Shown here: piece after piece, positions 41,324 through 50,592 of the stretch | Position numbering within the stretch: the first letter of the stretch is position 1 | Layout: every line of letters starts with the position of its first letter | Assembly (NCBI RefSeq): GCF_003945385.1 | Contig: NZ_AP018921.1 | Coordinates: 62,001-126,000 of the forward strand | Length of the DNA stretch: 64,000 nt | Source: Pseudonocardia autotrophica | Lineage (GTDB): Bacteria; Actinomycetota; Actinomycetes; Mycobacteriales; Pseudonocardiaceae | Direction of reading: 5' to 3' | The notes under the pieces: generated by a model | What the model saw: only the letters and a program-made list of their open reading frames with translations | Database searches by the model: none | What the model was told of the DNA's origin: nothing | Position numbers and translations under genes: made by a program

Positions 41324-42337
41324 ATGCCCAAGGCCAAGACGAGACAGGCGCCCCGCTGGCGCACGGCCCCCGGGCTGGAGCAGGGCCCGACGTCGACGAG
41401 CACCGAGGTGCCCGCTGCCCCCCTGGACTCGGCGGTCCGGCCCCGAGCCACCCGTGCCGATGTCGACCGCGCTCCCTCGACCCCGGCAACCTGCCCTCCG
41501 CGTCGTGGCACCGCCTTCCCAACGACGACCGTCGTCGCCTCGATCGCAGCCGACGAGCCCCCCGCGGCGTCGAGCTCCCCGCGCAACATCGATGCCGGAC
41601 CTGCGAGCTCGAGCGTCTCGACCCGCGACGAAGTCGGCGACCAGGCCGGGCGGCGTCGTTCCACCCCGCCGGCCACCCCCGCAGAGCCCCCGGCGTCGGA
41701 GGCCGCCCCTGTCCTAGCCGCTCCTCAGATCCGGCTGGACGCTGAGCTACCGCAGCAACCCCGAGCCGATCACCAGTCAGGTGCTGATCGCCGCTCCGGT
41801 CCCCCACGAACGGCGCTGGCCCGGTACGGGCCCCTTGAGCAGACCTTCACGCGCTCGGTCCGCTCGTTGGAGCCGATCTCCGACCACGAGGCAGCGGCGT
41901 TCGCCGGCCGCTTCGCCGCCGACTTCCAGTCTTTCGACGAGGACAACCCCACCCGTCGGGCAGAGGTACTGCGATCCCTGCTCGCCGATCCCCAGGCCTG
42001 CACCTGGGGATGGTCGGGCGCGGGCAGGCAGCGAGCCGACTCACCGTTGCCGGGCCGGATCTACCGGTCCAGCGAAACGGTCGTGTTCGTCGAGGTCGTC
42101 GTCCGCGCGACGACCTACGCGCGCGCCTGCCCGCCGCCCGAGCCGCCGGAACCCCGCGGGGCGGCCGAGAGCGAGCCGGCCGGGGCTGTCGGGCCGTCCT
42201 GTGCGCCGTCCGAGTCCGACCCCGGCTGGGTCGCCGTCGAGGCGAACTGGCTGCGCATGACCGTGCCGATCACCCGAGACCCCGACGACGGCCGCCTGGT
42301 CGTCGACCCGCACCTGGTCTCCGACCAGTCCTCCTGA
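41324..42337 (+). CDS. putative VirB8/TcpC-like T4SS protein
   Basis: A 337-residue protein starting MPKAKTRQAPRWRTAPGLEQ. Residues 1-165 are Pro/Ser/Ala-rich and disordered. The C-terminal domain (about 170-337) has an NTF2-like feel seen in VirB8/TcpC proteins: FAGRFAADFQSFDEDNPTRR, QACTWGWSGAGRQRADSPLP, TVVFVEVVVRATTYARACPP, WLRMTVPITRDPDDGRLVVD. No membrane helix is seen, unlike standard VirB8, so it may be peripheral. It is the first gene after the operator region and 22 bp before a ParA-like ATPase gene. Family assignment is tentative. Confidence 0.5.
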   Translation: MPKAKTRQAPRWRTAPGLEQGPTSTSTEVPAAPLDSAVRPRATRADVDRAPSTPATCPPRRGTAFPTTTVVASIAADEPPAASSSPRNIDAGPASSSVSTRDEVGDQAGRRRSTPPATPAEPPASEAAPVLAAPQIRLDAELPQQPRADHQSGADRRSGPPRTALARYGPLEQTFTRSVRSLEPISDHEAAAFAGRFAADFQSFDEDNPTRRAEVLRSLLADPQACTWGWSGAGRQRADSPLPGRIYRSSETVVFVEVVVRATTYARACPPPEPPEPRGAAESEPAGAVGPSCAPSESDPGWVAVEANWLRMTVPITRDPDDGRLVVDPHLVSDQSS

Positions 42338-42359
42338 CCCCCACCAGAGGAAGCCGCTC

Positions 42360-43640
42360 ATGTCGACCAATCACGTCAGGCCCGACGAGTCGAAGCCGTC
42401 CTGGCTCACCGACACCAGCACCGCCTGGGCCGCCGGCCCTATCCCCTCATCCGGCCATGGCGAATCCGTCGGCCCGAGCCGCGCGCCGGTCGAGCAGCAC
42501 TCCACCGGACCCGCGCCGGCGGCAGCACCGGATCCGGCCCCCCGCGGGCCCTCGCCTACGCCGAGCACCACAGCTCCCCCGACTCCGGCCGTGCAGCCCA
42601 CCACCGCGCCGGTCACCGAACCGGCGGCCGCGGCGCCGCAGGAGTCCAGGCCGCCGTGGGACGACGAGAGCAGCGCGGTGTTCTCCAACGCCGTGCGAGT
42701 CCGCAAGTCGCCGCCGAAGCAGGGCTGGCGGGCCGCGGTCTACGCCCTGTCCGGCGGCCGCTGGAACCCCGGGCTCTCCGATGCCGAGGAGCGGCTGCGC
42801 GAGCAGCTGGGCAAGATCCGCACCCCGCTGCCCGGCCCGCACAGCGTGGTCGTGTCCAGCATCAAGGGCGGCGTCGGCAAGACCACCGTCACCGCCCTGC
42901 TCGGTCTGGCGCTGGCCGAGTACCGCGGCGACCGCGTAATCGCTATGGATGCCAACCCCGATGCCGGGACCCTCGGCGACCGGCTGGTCGGCGAACAGCA
43001 GGCCTCGAAGACCACCGTGCGCGACCTGCTCGACAACCTCGACCAGATCCGCTCGTCGACCCAGCTCTCGGGCTACACCCACCTCGCCGGACGCCTGCAG
43101 GTCCTTACCAGCGAGCAGGAACCCGAGCTGTCGGAGATGTTCTCCGCAGACGACTACGAAGCCGTCCTGCGCACCCTGAGCCGCTACTACGAAGCATTGC
43201 TAACTGACAGCGGGACTGGTGTCGTGCATTCGGCGATGCAGGGCAGCCTGCGCCACGCCGACTCCCTGGTCATCGTCGGCGCCCCCACCCAGGACGGCGC
43301 CTCGCGCGCCTCGCGCACCCTGCAGTGGCTGGCCACCCACGAAGACGAGCACGGCCGATTTCCCTACCGCCAGCTCGCCCAGGACGCCGTCGTTGTGCTC
43401 TCGTGTGACCGGTCCTCGCCCTATGTCGACGAGTCGGTCATCCGCGAGCACTTCCGCGCCCGCTGCCGTGCGGTGGTCGAGCTGCCCGCCGACCCGCATC
43501 TGTCCACCGGCGGGATCGTCGATCTCGACGCGCTGTCCCCGGCGGCGCGTGATGCCGCGCTGAACCTGGCCGCGACCGTGGCCGACGGTTTTCAGGGTCG
43601 GCGGACCATGGGGTTGGCTGCGCACGGGTTCCGCGGCTGA
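42360..43640 (+). CDS. MinD/ParA-like ATPase of the conjugation cluster
   Basis: A 426-residue ATPase. Residues 1-110 are Pro/Ala/Thr-rich. Then GWRAAVYALSGGRWNPGLSD precedes the P-loop SSIKGGVGKTTVTALLGLAL (KGGVGKTT at 169-176), Walker A' in VIAMDANPDAGTLGDRL and YYEALLTDSGTGVVH near Walker B. A long disordered N-terminus, the W-x-x-A-V-Y-x-x-x-G-G-x-x-N segment and this P-loop resemble the EspI-type ATPases of actinobacterial secretion loci. It may localise or regulate the secretion machine. AGGAAG precedes the ATG, and its TGA shares one base with the next ATG (TGATG). Confidence 0.8.
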   Translation: MSTNHVRPDESKPSWLTDTSTAWAAGPIPSSGHGESVGPSRAPVEQHSTGPAPAAAPDPAPRGPSPTPSTTAPPTPAVQPTTAPVTEPAAAAPQESRPPWDDESSAVFSNAVRVRKSPPKQGWRAAVYALSGGRWNPGLSDAEERLREQLGKIRTPLPGPHSVVVSSIKGGVGKTTVTALLGLALAEYRGDRVIAMDANPDAGTLGDRLVGEQQASKTTVRDLLDNLDQIRSSTQLSGYTHLAGRLQVLTSEQEPELSEMFSADDYEAVLRTLSRYYEALLTDSGTGVVHSAMQGSLRHADSLVIVGAPTQDGASRASRTLQWLATHEDEHGRFPYRQLAQDAVVVLSCDRSSPYVDESVIREHFRARCRAVVELPADPHLSTGGIVDLDALSPAARDAALNLAATVADGFQGRRTMGLAAHGFRG

Positions 43641-44911
43641 TGAGTTCGAACCTGCTGGTCGGTGCCGCGTTGGCGCTGACGACCTCGCTGGCCGCGTCCG
43701 GGCTGAGCCCTGCCGCCGCGCCGCAGGACGAGGTCGACTGCGGTTTCCGGATCACCGTGGTGCACGTGCTCGCCGAGCTGTCCGGTGACACGTCTCCTGA
43801 GGCGGAGAAGCTGCGCCAGGACCTGATCGACATCGGCGCCGACCAGCCCGGGTTCGTTCCCGACGAGTGCTACAGCGGCGGTGCGAGCACCGGTGACAGC
43901 GGATCCGGCAGCGACACCGGCTCGGGCTCGCGCTCAGGTAACGACTCCGGGTCCGGCACGGGCTCCGGACCCGGCAACGGCGGCGGGTCCGGATCCGGCA
44001 ACGACTCCGGTGGCGGTGCTGGGACCGGTGCAGGTTCGGGCGCAGGCGGGTCCGGGAGCAAATGCACGACCACCGCGGCGGACAAGCTCGGTTGGGGATC
44101 GCCGAAGGTCGAGGACGACTTCGAGGGCACCGAGGTGTCCGGGGACTGGAACATGTACGACGGCCCCGGCCACGCCGGCAACGGCGTCCGCACCCCGGAC
44201 GCGATCAGCGTCACCGACGGGATCCTGACCATCACCGGCTCGGAGAACGGCGACGCCGGCGGCATGGCCTGGTCGGCCAACTCCCAGCAGTTCGGCCGCT
44301 GGGAGGGCTGTGCCCAGTCCCCACCCGGCGCGGCGGACCTGCACACGTTGTTTCTGCTGTGGCCGACCGCTGAGGACTGGCCCGAGGGTGGCGAGGTCGA
44401 CTTCATGGAGATCTCCGACCCCTCCCGTCAGGAGGTCGGCGGGTTCCTGCACTACGGCGCGGACAACTCCCAGACCGAGGGCACCACCCAGGTCGATGCC
44501 ACCGAGTGGAACGCCTTCGCCGTGGAGTGGACCCCGGAGAAGGTCACCTACCTGGTCAACGGCGAGCCGTGGTTCGAAGACACCGATCCCTCGCACAACC
44601 CGCCCGGGCCGATGCACCTGACCATCCAGCTCGACAACTTCGGCGGTGACCTCGCCGGAGGCGCGGAGATGCACGTCGACTGGGTCCGCCAGTACGACGC
44701 CGAGGGCGGCGAGACCAGCGGTGGAGTGGGCGCCGGCGCGGACGTCTCGGCCGGGCAGGACGGCGTCGACGCCGGGGCCGACGTCTCGACCGGCGGCTCT
44801 GGGGAGTCCGGATCGGACTCCAGCAGCTCCGAATCCGGCGCTTCCGGTGGCGGCCAGGACGGCCGCAGTCAGAACAGCGGCGGCGATGACGGTGGCGGCT
44901 CGGATGAGTGA
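43640..44911 (+). CDS. exported glycoside hydrolase family 16
   Basis: A 423-residue protein. The signal peptide is 1-27 (MSSNLLVGAALALTTSLAAS). Residues 30-78 form a small domain with HVLAELSGDTSPEAEKL. Residues 79-140 are a Gly/Ser/Asp linker. Then a GH16 beta-jellyroll (about 150-360) carries the catalytic motif EVDFME (E252, D254, E257) and WNAFAVEWTPEKVTYLVNGE. GH16 enzymes hydrolyse beta-1,3/1,4-glucans and related polymers by a retaining mechanism. The C-terminal 65 residues are again Gly/Ser-rich. It is coupled to the ATPase gene by TGATG inside a T4SS cluster, an unusual place for a glucanase. Confidence 0.88.
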   Translation: MSSNLLVGAALALTTSLAASGLSPAAAPQDEVDCGFRITVVHVLAELSGDTSPEAEKLRQDLIDIGADQPGFVPDECYSGGASTGDSGSGSDTGSGSRSGNDSGSGTGSGPGNGGGSGSGNDSGGGAGTGAGSGAGGSGSKCTTTAADKLGWGSPKVEDDFEGTEVSGDWNMYDGPGHAGNGVRTPDAISVTDGILTITGSENGDAGGMAWSANSQQFGRWEGCAQSPPGAADLHTLFLLWPTAEDWPEGGEVDFMEISDPSRQEVGGFLHYGADNSQTEGTTQVDATEWNAFAVEWTPEKVTYLVNGEPWFEDTDPSHNPPGPMHLTIQLDNFGGDLAGGAEMHVDWVRQYDAEGGETSGGVGAGADVSAGQDGVDAGADVSTGGSGESGSDSSSSESGASGGGQDGRSQNSGGDDGGGSDE

Positions 44912-45001
44912 GCCGCGTTCACGCCCCCTTCCTCTCCCGGTGTCCGGTCGCTGCGACCGGCTCGTGCGACAGCCCCCGATCACACGACGAAGGACCTGAC
45001 C

Positions 45002-47386
45002 ATGCGATTCCCGCGCAAACCCCGCCCCGCCTGGGCCGACCACGTCCCGCAGTCCTCACGCGGCCCGGTCGCCCGCCGCTCCGCGGTCGCGGTCCTGACC
45101 GCGGGCGCCCTGCTCGGCGGAACGGCGTTCACCCTGTCCCCGCTCCCGGCGCAGCTCGGACTGGTCGCCGAATCCTGCAACCAGGGCAAGGCCGTCCGGC
45201 AGCTCGCCGCGGCCCGCGAGACCCGCACCCAGACCCGCGCCCTGCTCACCGACCTCACCGTCTCCACCGACCCCGGCGCACAAGCCCTGGCTCGCGAGAT
45301 CGCCGGACTCGGATTCACCCCCGCCACTCAACCCGCCGGATGGCGGCAGAAGGCCGTCGACACCTCCGATCAGCTCAACCAGCTCGCCAGCACCGACCCG
45401 CAGATCCGGGCAGTCGCCGCGCGCCTGGCCAAGGCCGGGCTCGGCCCGACCCCGGCCGACCTGCTCCCCAAAGAACCCCCACCGGCCGATCCAGGCCCGC
45501 TCGGGGGGATCGGGCAGTCCCTCGGCGGCGCCGCGGACACGGCGGTGGGTGCGGTGGAGTCCGCGGGGGATGCGGTCGCCGACGCCGCCGCACCGCCACC
45601 CTCGGCGGACAGTTCGTCGTCCGGGCGTCCGGCCGCGTCGAACCCGAAACGTCAAGCCGAACCCGCCCTGCCGACGACGTGCATGGACCAGGCCGAGGCC
45701 ACCGCAGCACCCGCTGCGCAGAGCCCGGCCGCGTCTCCGGCACCGCGCCGGCCTGCCCCGGCTCCGGCCGCAGCTCCCGCAGCGCCTGCGGCACCAGCGG
45801 CACCGGCGCAGGACAGCGACGAGCCCGACGAGCCCGAGGCTGCCGAGCAGCCGGAGGACTCGACCAGCGGCGAGCCGCCCTCGGATGAGACAGATGAGCC
45901 CACCGACTCCGGATCGAGCCCGTCCGAGGACAGCGACGGCACCGGGACAGGCAGCGGCGACACCACCGAATCGTCCGGTGGTACCAGCGGCGAAGAGCCA
46001 GGCTCGTCCGGCAGCCGCCCGTCCGAAGACAGTTCCGATAACAGCAGCTCCAGTTCGGGCTCGGCTGATGCCGGGACGGGCTCGGATGAGTCGTCGAGCT
46101 CGGGCGGCCCAGGCAGCGGGTCGGACGAGGATCTGGAGAAAGCGCAGGCAGCGATCGAGATGGTCGGCGAGCTGATGCAGGCCCTCGGCGCCAGCCCCGA
46201 CGCCGGCGCGGGTGATCTGAAGAGCTCGGTGCTGCAGGTGCTCGACCGCGAGCAGCTGGAGAAACTCGGCGCCGACTCCGCCGACCTGACCAAGCTCGAC
46301 GAACTCCGCTCCACCGACACCGGTAGCTCCAGCACCGACACATCTGACCGCAGCTCGTCGTCGAGCAGCGACAGCAGCTCCTCCGGCAGCGACACCTCGG
46401 AGTCGGGCTCCTCGGGCTCCGACGACTCGACCTCGGCCGAACAGCCCAGCTCCGGTGGTTCCTCCGACACCAGCACGTCGAGCACCGGCTCGGACTCGGC
46501 GGGTTTCGAGCCCGGTAGCCCGATCAGCCGCGGTGGTGGTGACACCAGCGGTGGCTCCGACAGATCGGGCACGGACAGATCGGGCACGGACAGATCGGGC
46601 ACTGGTTCCAGTTCGGGCGGTACGGGCTCGGGCGCCGAGCAGGCCAGCGGCGGTGCAGGTTCCTCGTCGGATGCCGCGCAGCCCGCGGCCAACATCGACT
46701 CCACAGTCCAAAAGCTGACCGAACAGGCCGAAGAGGCCGCCGACACGGACCCGGTCGCAGAGCAGCTGCTCGAGAAACTCAACGACGCCGACCTCGGCAG
46801 CACCGGTGACCAGCAGGACTCCCCCAGTACCAGCAACTCCAGCACCACCGACAGCTCTGACACCACCGACAGCTCGGCCGATCCCGACAGCTCGGAGTCG
46901 ACCGACAACTCCAGCACAGCCGGCGACTCGGACAGCACAGGTGGGCAGCCGGACTCGGGCAGCACCGACGCCGGCCAGGGCAGCTCCGGAACCGATGACG
47001 AGCAGTCGTCGGGCCAGGGCGGTGGTGGTGAGCAGCCCGAGGCTCAGGACTCACCGGCGCCCGCGGGAGGCGATGATGAGGGAGAGCAGCCGCGTGATCC
47101 CGAGGGCACCCAAGGCGGTCCGGCGGTCGCACCTACCGGCGGGACCGACACCGCCACGTGGGACAAGCTCGCCGAGTGCGAGTCCGGTGGCGACTGGACG
47201 ACCAACACCGGCAACGGCTACCAGGGTGGGCTGCAGTTCTCGCCCGCCGCCTGGCAGGCCTTCGGCGGCCAGGGTGACGCCCACCAGGCCAGCCGCGAGG
47301 AGCAGATCGCGGTCGCGGAGAAGGTGCAGGCCGAGCAGGGATGGAACGCCTGGCCCTCGTGTTCCCGCAAGGTCGGGCTGCAGTAG
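45002..47386 (+). CDS. exported Rpf-type transglycosylase with long Ser/Asp linker
   Basis: A 794-residue protein. An N-terminal export region ([20 protein letters not shown], about 28-47) is followed by a helical domain to about 155 ([20 protein letters not shown]). Residues 180-690 are almost all Ser, Asp, Gly, Thr and Pro, broken by two short helical islands ([20 protein letters not shown] near 385; [20 protein letters not shown] near 570). The last 80 residues are a resuscitation-promoting-factor-like domain: [55 protein letters not shown]. Such domains cleave peptidoglycan glycan strands. The linker may span the thick wall. Confidence 0.88.
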   Translation: MRFPRKPRPAWADHVPQSSRGPVARRSAVAVLTAGALLGGTAFTLSPLPAQLGLVAESCNQGKAVRQLAAARETRTQTRALLTDLTVSTDPGAQALAREIAGLGFTPATQPAGWRQKAVDTSDQLNQLASTDPQIRAVAARLAKAGLGPTPADLLPKEPPPADPGPLGGIGQSLGGAADTAVGAVESAGDAVADAAAPPPSADSSSSGRPAASNPKRQAEPALPTTCMDQAEATAAPAAQSPAASPAPRRPAPAPAAAPAAPAAPAAPAQDSDEPDEPEAAEQPEDSTSGEPPSDETDEPTDSGSSPSEDSDGTGTGSGDTTESSGGTSGEEPGSSGSRPSEDSSDNSSSSSGSADAGTGSDESSSSGGPGSGSDEDLEKAQAAIEMVGELMQALGASPDAGAGDLKSSVLQVLDREQLEKLGADSADLTKLDELRSTDTGSSSTDTSDRSSSSSSDSSSSGSDTSESGSSGSDDSTSAEQPSSGGSSDTSTSSTGSDSAGFEPGSPISRGGGDTSGGSDRSGTDRSGTDRSGTGSSSGGTGSGAEQASGGAGSSSDAAQPAANIDSTVQKLTEQAEEAADTDPVAEQLLEKLNDADLGSTGDQQDSPSTSNSSTTDSSDTTDSSADPDSSESTDNSSTAGDSDSTGGQPDSGSTDAGQGSSGTDDEQSSGQGGGGEQPEAQDSPAPAGGDDEGEQPRDPEGTQGGPAVAPTGGTDTATWDKLAECESGGDWTTNTGNGYQGGLQFSPAAWQAFGGQGDAHQASREEQIAVAEKVQAEQGWNAWPSCSRKVGLQ
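46559..46603 (+). repeat. three tandem 15-bp repeats in the Rpf-type gene
   Basis: GACAGATCGGGCACG occurs three times in succession (third copy ends ACT), encoding repeated DRSGT. It lies in the Ser/Asp-rich linker and could expand or contract by slippage without changing frame. Confidence 0.9.
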
Positions 47387-47391
47387 CCGCC

Positions 47392-48345
47392 ATGACTATC
47401 CGCAGGTGGAGCACGGTGTCAGTGGCCGCGGTCGTGTCCGTGGCCCTGGCTGCCGTGCTGTGGTCCTCCGGCGCCCCGCAAGGGGGTCGGGTGGTGGGGC
47501 TCGGGTCGGTCATGCCGTGGGGGTCGGCCGACCCGAGGTCCCCACTCCAGGAGTCGCCCCCGGTGCGCGGGCAGGCCGGACCGATCGTCGGCGGCCTCTC
47601 CGCATCCTCGGTCGGGGTCCTGGTCGTCGACGGCGGCCGCCACCAGTGCTCGGCCACCGTCGTCGCATCCAAGTCCCGACGTCTGCTCGCTACTGCGGCG
47701 CACTGTGTGTGGCTCGACGGCGGCTGGCGCATCGACGGTGCGACTTTCATCCCCGGATACGCCGCGGGCGAGGAGCCGCACGGCCGCTGGGCCGTGGACA
47801 CCGCCTACGTGCCCCCGGCCTGGCAGGACGCCAACAGCCCGATCGAGGACGTCGCCGCCGCCACCGACTTCGCGTTCGTGTCCCTGCTGCCCCGGGACGG
47901 GGTGCTGCCCGAGCAGACCCTCGGCGCCCAGGGCATCCGCTGGTCGACGCCCGACACCGTGCAGGTCGCCACACTCGGCTACCCCTCGCTCGGCTCTTAC
48001 GACGGGCAGTCGCTGCGCGGCTGCACCGGGCAGGCCGCGGTCGAGCCGTTCGCGCGCGCCACCGCCCCGGCCCCGGGCGAGGTCCTCGCTCTGGACTGCG
48101 ACATGACCGAGGGCGCCTCCGGCGGGCCGTGGCTGGCCGGCCCGGATGCCGCTTCGGGCCGCGGTCAGGTCGTCGGGGTGGTCTCCGGTGGCGACGACAC
48201 CGCCCTGGTCTCACCCCGGTTCGGGCCAATGGCGCGCGGTGTCTATGACGCCGCCGACTCGGCCTCGCAGATCTCCAGCCCACCCGCTCCGGCCCCGGCC
48301 GATCCGAAGTCTGCCCAGATCGCCCCACGAGGAGGCAGAAACTGA
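47392..48345 (+). CDS. exported trypsin-like serine protease
   Basis: A 317-residue protein from ATG 47392 (MTIRRWSTVSVAAVVSVALA); the upstream in-frame extension overlaps the previous gene. Signal peptide or anchor at 8-26. The S1 protease core has the catalytic triad H104 (ATAAHCVW), D159 (AATDFAFVSL) and S243 (EGASGGPW), with disulfide-type cysteines at 86/105 and 211/236. IVGG precedes the core (65-68), so it may be activated by cleavage. The tail is Pro/Ala-rich. TGATG overlap with the next gene. It may process wall or machine components of the secretion system. Confidence 0.87.
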   Translation: MTIRRWSTVSVAAVVSVALAAVLWSSGAPQGGRVVGLGSVMPWGSADPRSPLQESPPVRGQAGPIVGGLSASSVGVLVVDGGRHQCSATVVASKSRRLLATAAHCVWLDGGWRIDGATFIPGYAAGEEPHGRWAVDTAYVPPAWQDANSPIEDVAAATDFAFVSLLPRDGVLPEQTLGAQGIRWSTPDTVQVATLGYPSLGSYDGQSLRGCTGQAAVEPFARATAPAPGEVLALDCDMTEGASGGPWLAGPDAASGRGQVVGVVSGGDDTALVSPRFGPMARGVYDAADSASQISSPPAPAPADPKSAQIAPRGGRN

Positions 48346-49373
48346 TGACTACCGCCGAACAGCAGGACCGTGCCGGGCCGCTCCATAGGCCGCGCACGCC
48401 GTTCGAGCTCAACCACCGGCTCGGTTCCGCGGCGCGCCTGCGCGCTCCTCATCTGGGCCCGGTCGACAACGAGGCCATCGTCAATGCCACCTCCGCGGCC
48501 GCGGCCGCGGGCGGTCCCGGCCCGGAGCCGGCCGACACCGCCGCCGAGCTCGGTGCAGCCACCGAGGCCGCCCAGGGCCGGGCCCGCACCGAGTTTCCCG
48601 ACACCCGCCCGGTGTCCTGGGCCGCGTTCGGGGCGCTGGTCCCGGTTCTGGCCGGATCCGCCGGCGCCGGGGCCTCGTGTGTCGCGGCGGCGATCACCGA
48701 CGCCCTGCAGCTCGATCAGCGGTGCGCGCTGCTCGTCGACGCCGACGACCCCGCCCGCTCCGGCCTCGCGTGCGCGTCTTCGCAGGAAGGCCCCTGGCTC
48801 CGGCCAGTGAACGAGCACGTGTCGGTCCGCTACAGCTGGCGCGCCGACGCGCTGGTGGCGCGCCTGGAGACCCAGCTGCCGGCGATCACTCCGGGGATGG
48901 TGCCGATCCCGCCGGACTGGCTGCCGGATCCGGCACCGGACCCGCTGCACACCACTGTGGTCGATCTCGGGCACGGCGGCTGGCGCGCAGCCGCGACCCC
49001 CGTCTACGGGGCCGGGGGCTGGCTGCGCCGGGGGCTGCCGTCCCAGCGCCCGATCCTGGTCGTGCGCGCGACCCGGCCGTCGCTGCGTCAGGCCGAGCAG
49101 CTCCTGGCCCGCCTGGAGCCGTGGGTGCAGCGCGGGGTGGCGACCCCGGTCTATCAGCTGGTGATCAACGGAGCCCGCAAGTGGCCCGCCGGCGTCGCCG
49201 GCGCCGCCGGACCGCGGGTCGCCGCGCTGATCGATGAGGCGTTGTTCGTCCCCCACGAACGCAGCTGGGAGATCGCCGGAGTCACCGACGATCCCAGCCC
49301 CGACCGCGCCGTCGACGCGCTGCGGCCGCTGCTCGCCTCATGGGGCCTGGTCACGTCCCCACGACGTCGCTGA
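48345..49373 (+). CDS. ParA-like protein with degenerate P-loop
   Basis: A 342-residue soluble protein (MTTAEQQDRAGPLHRPRTPF). The region ALVPVLAGSAGAGASCVAAA (about 95-115) takes the place of a Walker A but has no lysine (GSAGAGAS). CALLVDADDPARSGLACA resembles Walker A' of ParA proteins and TTVVDLGHGGWRA sits where Walker B would be. RPILVVRATRPSLRQAEQLL fits the following strand-helix. It therefore looks like a ParA/MinD-fold protein that has lost ATP hydrolysis and perhaps serves as a structural partner of the active ATPase at 42360-43640. Coupled to the protease gene by TGATG. Confidence 0.6.
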   Translation: MTTAEQQDRAGPLHRPRTPFELNHRLGSAARLRAPHLGPVDNEAIVNATSAAAAAGGPGPEPADTAAELGAATEAAQGRARTEFPDTRPVSWAAFGALVPVLAGSAGAGASCVAAAITDALQLDQRCALLVDADDPARSGLACASSQEGPWLRPVNEHVSVRYSWRADALVARLETQLPAITPGMVPIPPDWLPDPAPDPLHTTVVDLGHGGWRAAATPVYGAGGWLRRGLPSQRPILVVRATRPSLRQAEQLLARLEPWVQRGVATPVYQLVINGARKWPAGVAGAAGPRVAALIDEALFVPHERSWEIAGVTDDPSPDRAVDALRPLLASWGLVTSPRRR

Positions 49374-49420
49374 CCACCCCGTCACCTGCCGAACCCCACT
49401 CGCCCGCGGAGGCACCGCTG

Positions 49421-49744
49421 ATGTCCATCCCCCACCTGCTCGCCGACACGCTGCTCACCCAGATTCACCTGCTGCCCGCTCAGGACATCCCGAACCCGGG
49501 AGCCGAGGCCCCGCCCGGGGCGCCCGCGATCGAGCGTGTCGTCGGCTACCTGCGCTGGATCGCCGGGGTCTGCATCCTCGGGCTGTTCTTCGGCGGGATC
49601 GTCGCCGCGACCGCGGGCCGGCTGTGGGATCACCACGGCTCCGGACGTCTCGGTGCGCGGCTGATCGTCGGCAGCCTTGCCCTGGCCCTGTTGTTCGGCC
49701 TCGGCTACACCCTGGTCAGCCAGTTCGCGGCGACCGCGGCCTGA
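49421..49744 (+). CDS. small two-helix membrane protein of the T4SS cluster
   Basis: A 107-residue protein from ATG 49421 (MSIPHLLADTLLTQIHLLPA), with GCGGAGG upstream at about 49407-49413. Two transmembrane helices are evident: about 47-68 (IAGVCILGLFFGGIVAATAG) and 83-100 (LIVGSLALALLFGLGYTLV), with a short polar loop. Size and topology match VirB2/TrbC-type pilin-like or VirB3-like subunits of T4SS, though sequence motifs are not decisive. It is coupled to the next gene by TGATG. Confidence 0.6.
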   Translation: MSIPHLLADTLLTQIHLLPAQDIPNPGAEAPPGAPAIERVVGYLRWIAGVCILGLFFGGIVAATAGRLWDHHGSGRLGARLIVGSLALALLFGLGYTLVSQFAATAA

Positions 49745-50592
49745 TGGCGCGCTCGATGAACACCGACCGGGCTCCGGCAGGCGGCGGCCGCGACGGGCGA
49801 CGTCGCGCACTGCTGATCATCACTGGGGCGGTAGTACTGGTGCTGGCGCTGCTGGTCGGTGTGGTCGTGTCACTGACCAGCATGTTCGGCGAGGACGAGC
49901 CCAGTTCCACCTATCAGAGCCCGCCGGCCCCGACCGGCCCTGGGGCCGGCGGCAGTACCGGCGGTGGGAGCGGCCCGGAGGCTGAGGCTGCCCTGGCGCG
50001 TGCGCCCATGCTCGATGTCCCTGACCAGGCCGCGTTGCCGCATACCTTGTCGATGCGCAGCGCGGGCCCTCCGATCACGCTGCCCGCCCCCCAACAGGTG
50101 AGCGGGGTGCTGGTGCCCACTGGGTTCCCGGACACCGAGCAGGGCGCGATCGCTCAGGTGGTCGAGCTGACCCGGGTCGGGTTCACCGGCGCCGATCCGC
50201 AGGTCTGGGCACAGGCCTACGACTCGATGGCCGAGCCGGGTGCCGCGCCCACCGCCCAGACCCCGGCCTCGCAGGACCTGGTTGCCTTCCGGCGGGCGGC
50301 GAACATGCCCAGGACCGGCGCGACCCGGGCGAGGATCACCTGGGATCCCACCTCGGCGCTGGTCAAGGGCAGCACCGACGACGGCAGCTACGTCGTGGCG
50401 TGTGTGCTCGGCGAGCTGGTCACCGACTACAAGGGCCGCGTGGCCACCGGCGGGTTGGGCAACTGCCTGCCGATGCGCCGCGTCGGCGATCAATGGCTGG
50501 TCGCGTCGGGGCCGCGCGCATGGGTCGCCCCGGCTACCTGGCCGGGCAGCGACGAAGCCGTCGCAGTCGGCTACCGGGACATCCTCCGATGA
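49744..50592 (+). CDS. single-pass membrane protein, putative VirB8-like
   Basis: A 282-residue protein starting MARSMNTDRAPAGGGRDGRR. One transmembrane helix lies at about 21-42 (ALLIITGAVVLVLALLVGVV). A Gly/Pro/Ser linker and an extracytoplasmic domain with VVELTRVGFTGADPQVWAQA, ATRARITWDPTSALVKGSTD and CLPMRRVGDQWLVASGPRAW follow. One TM plus a C-terminal NTF2-like-sized domain is the VirB8 plan, a periplasm/wall-side scaffold of T4SS. Overlaps: TGATG upstream, ATGA downstream. Confidence 0.55.
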   Translation: MARSMNTDRAPAGGGRDGRRRALLIITGAVVLVLALLVGVVVSLTSMFGEDEPSSTYQSPPAPTGPGAGGSTGGGSGPEAEAALARAPMLDVPDQAALPHTLSMRSAGPPITLPAPQQVSGVLVPTGFPDTEQGAIAQVVELTRVGFTGADPQVWAQAYDSMAEPGAAPTAQTPASQDLVAFRRAANMPRTGATRARITWDPTSALVKGSTDDGSYVVACVLGELVTDYKGRVATGGLGNCLPMRRVGDQWLVASGPRAWVAPATWPGSDEAVAVGYRDILR

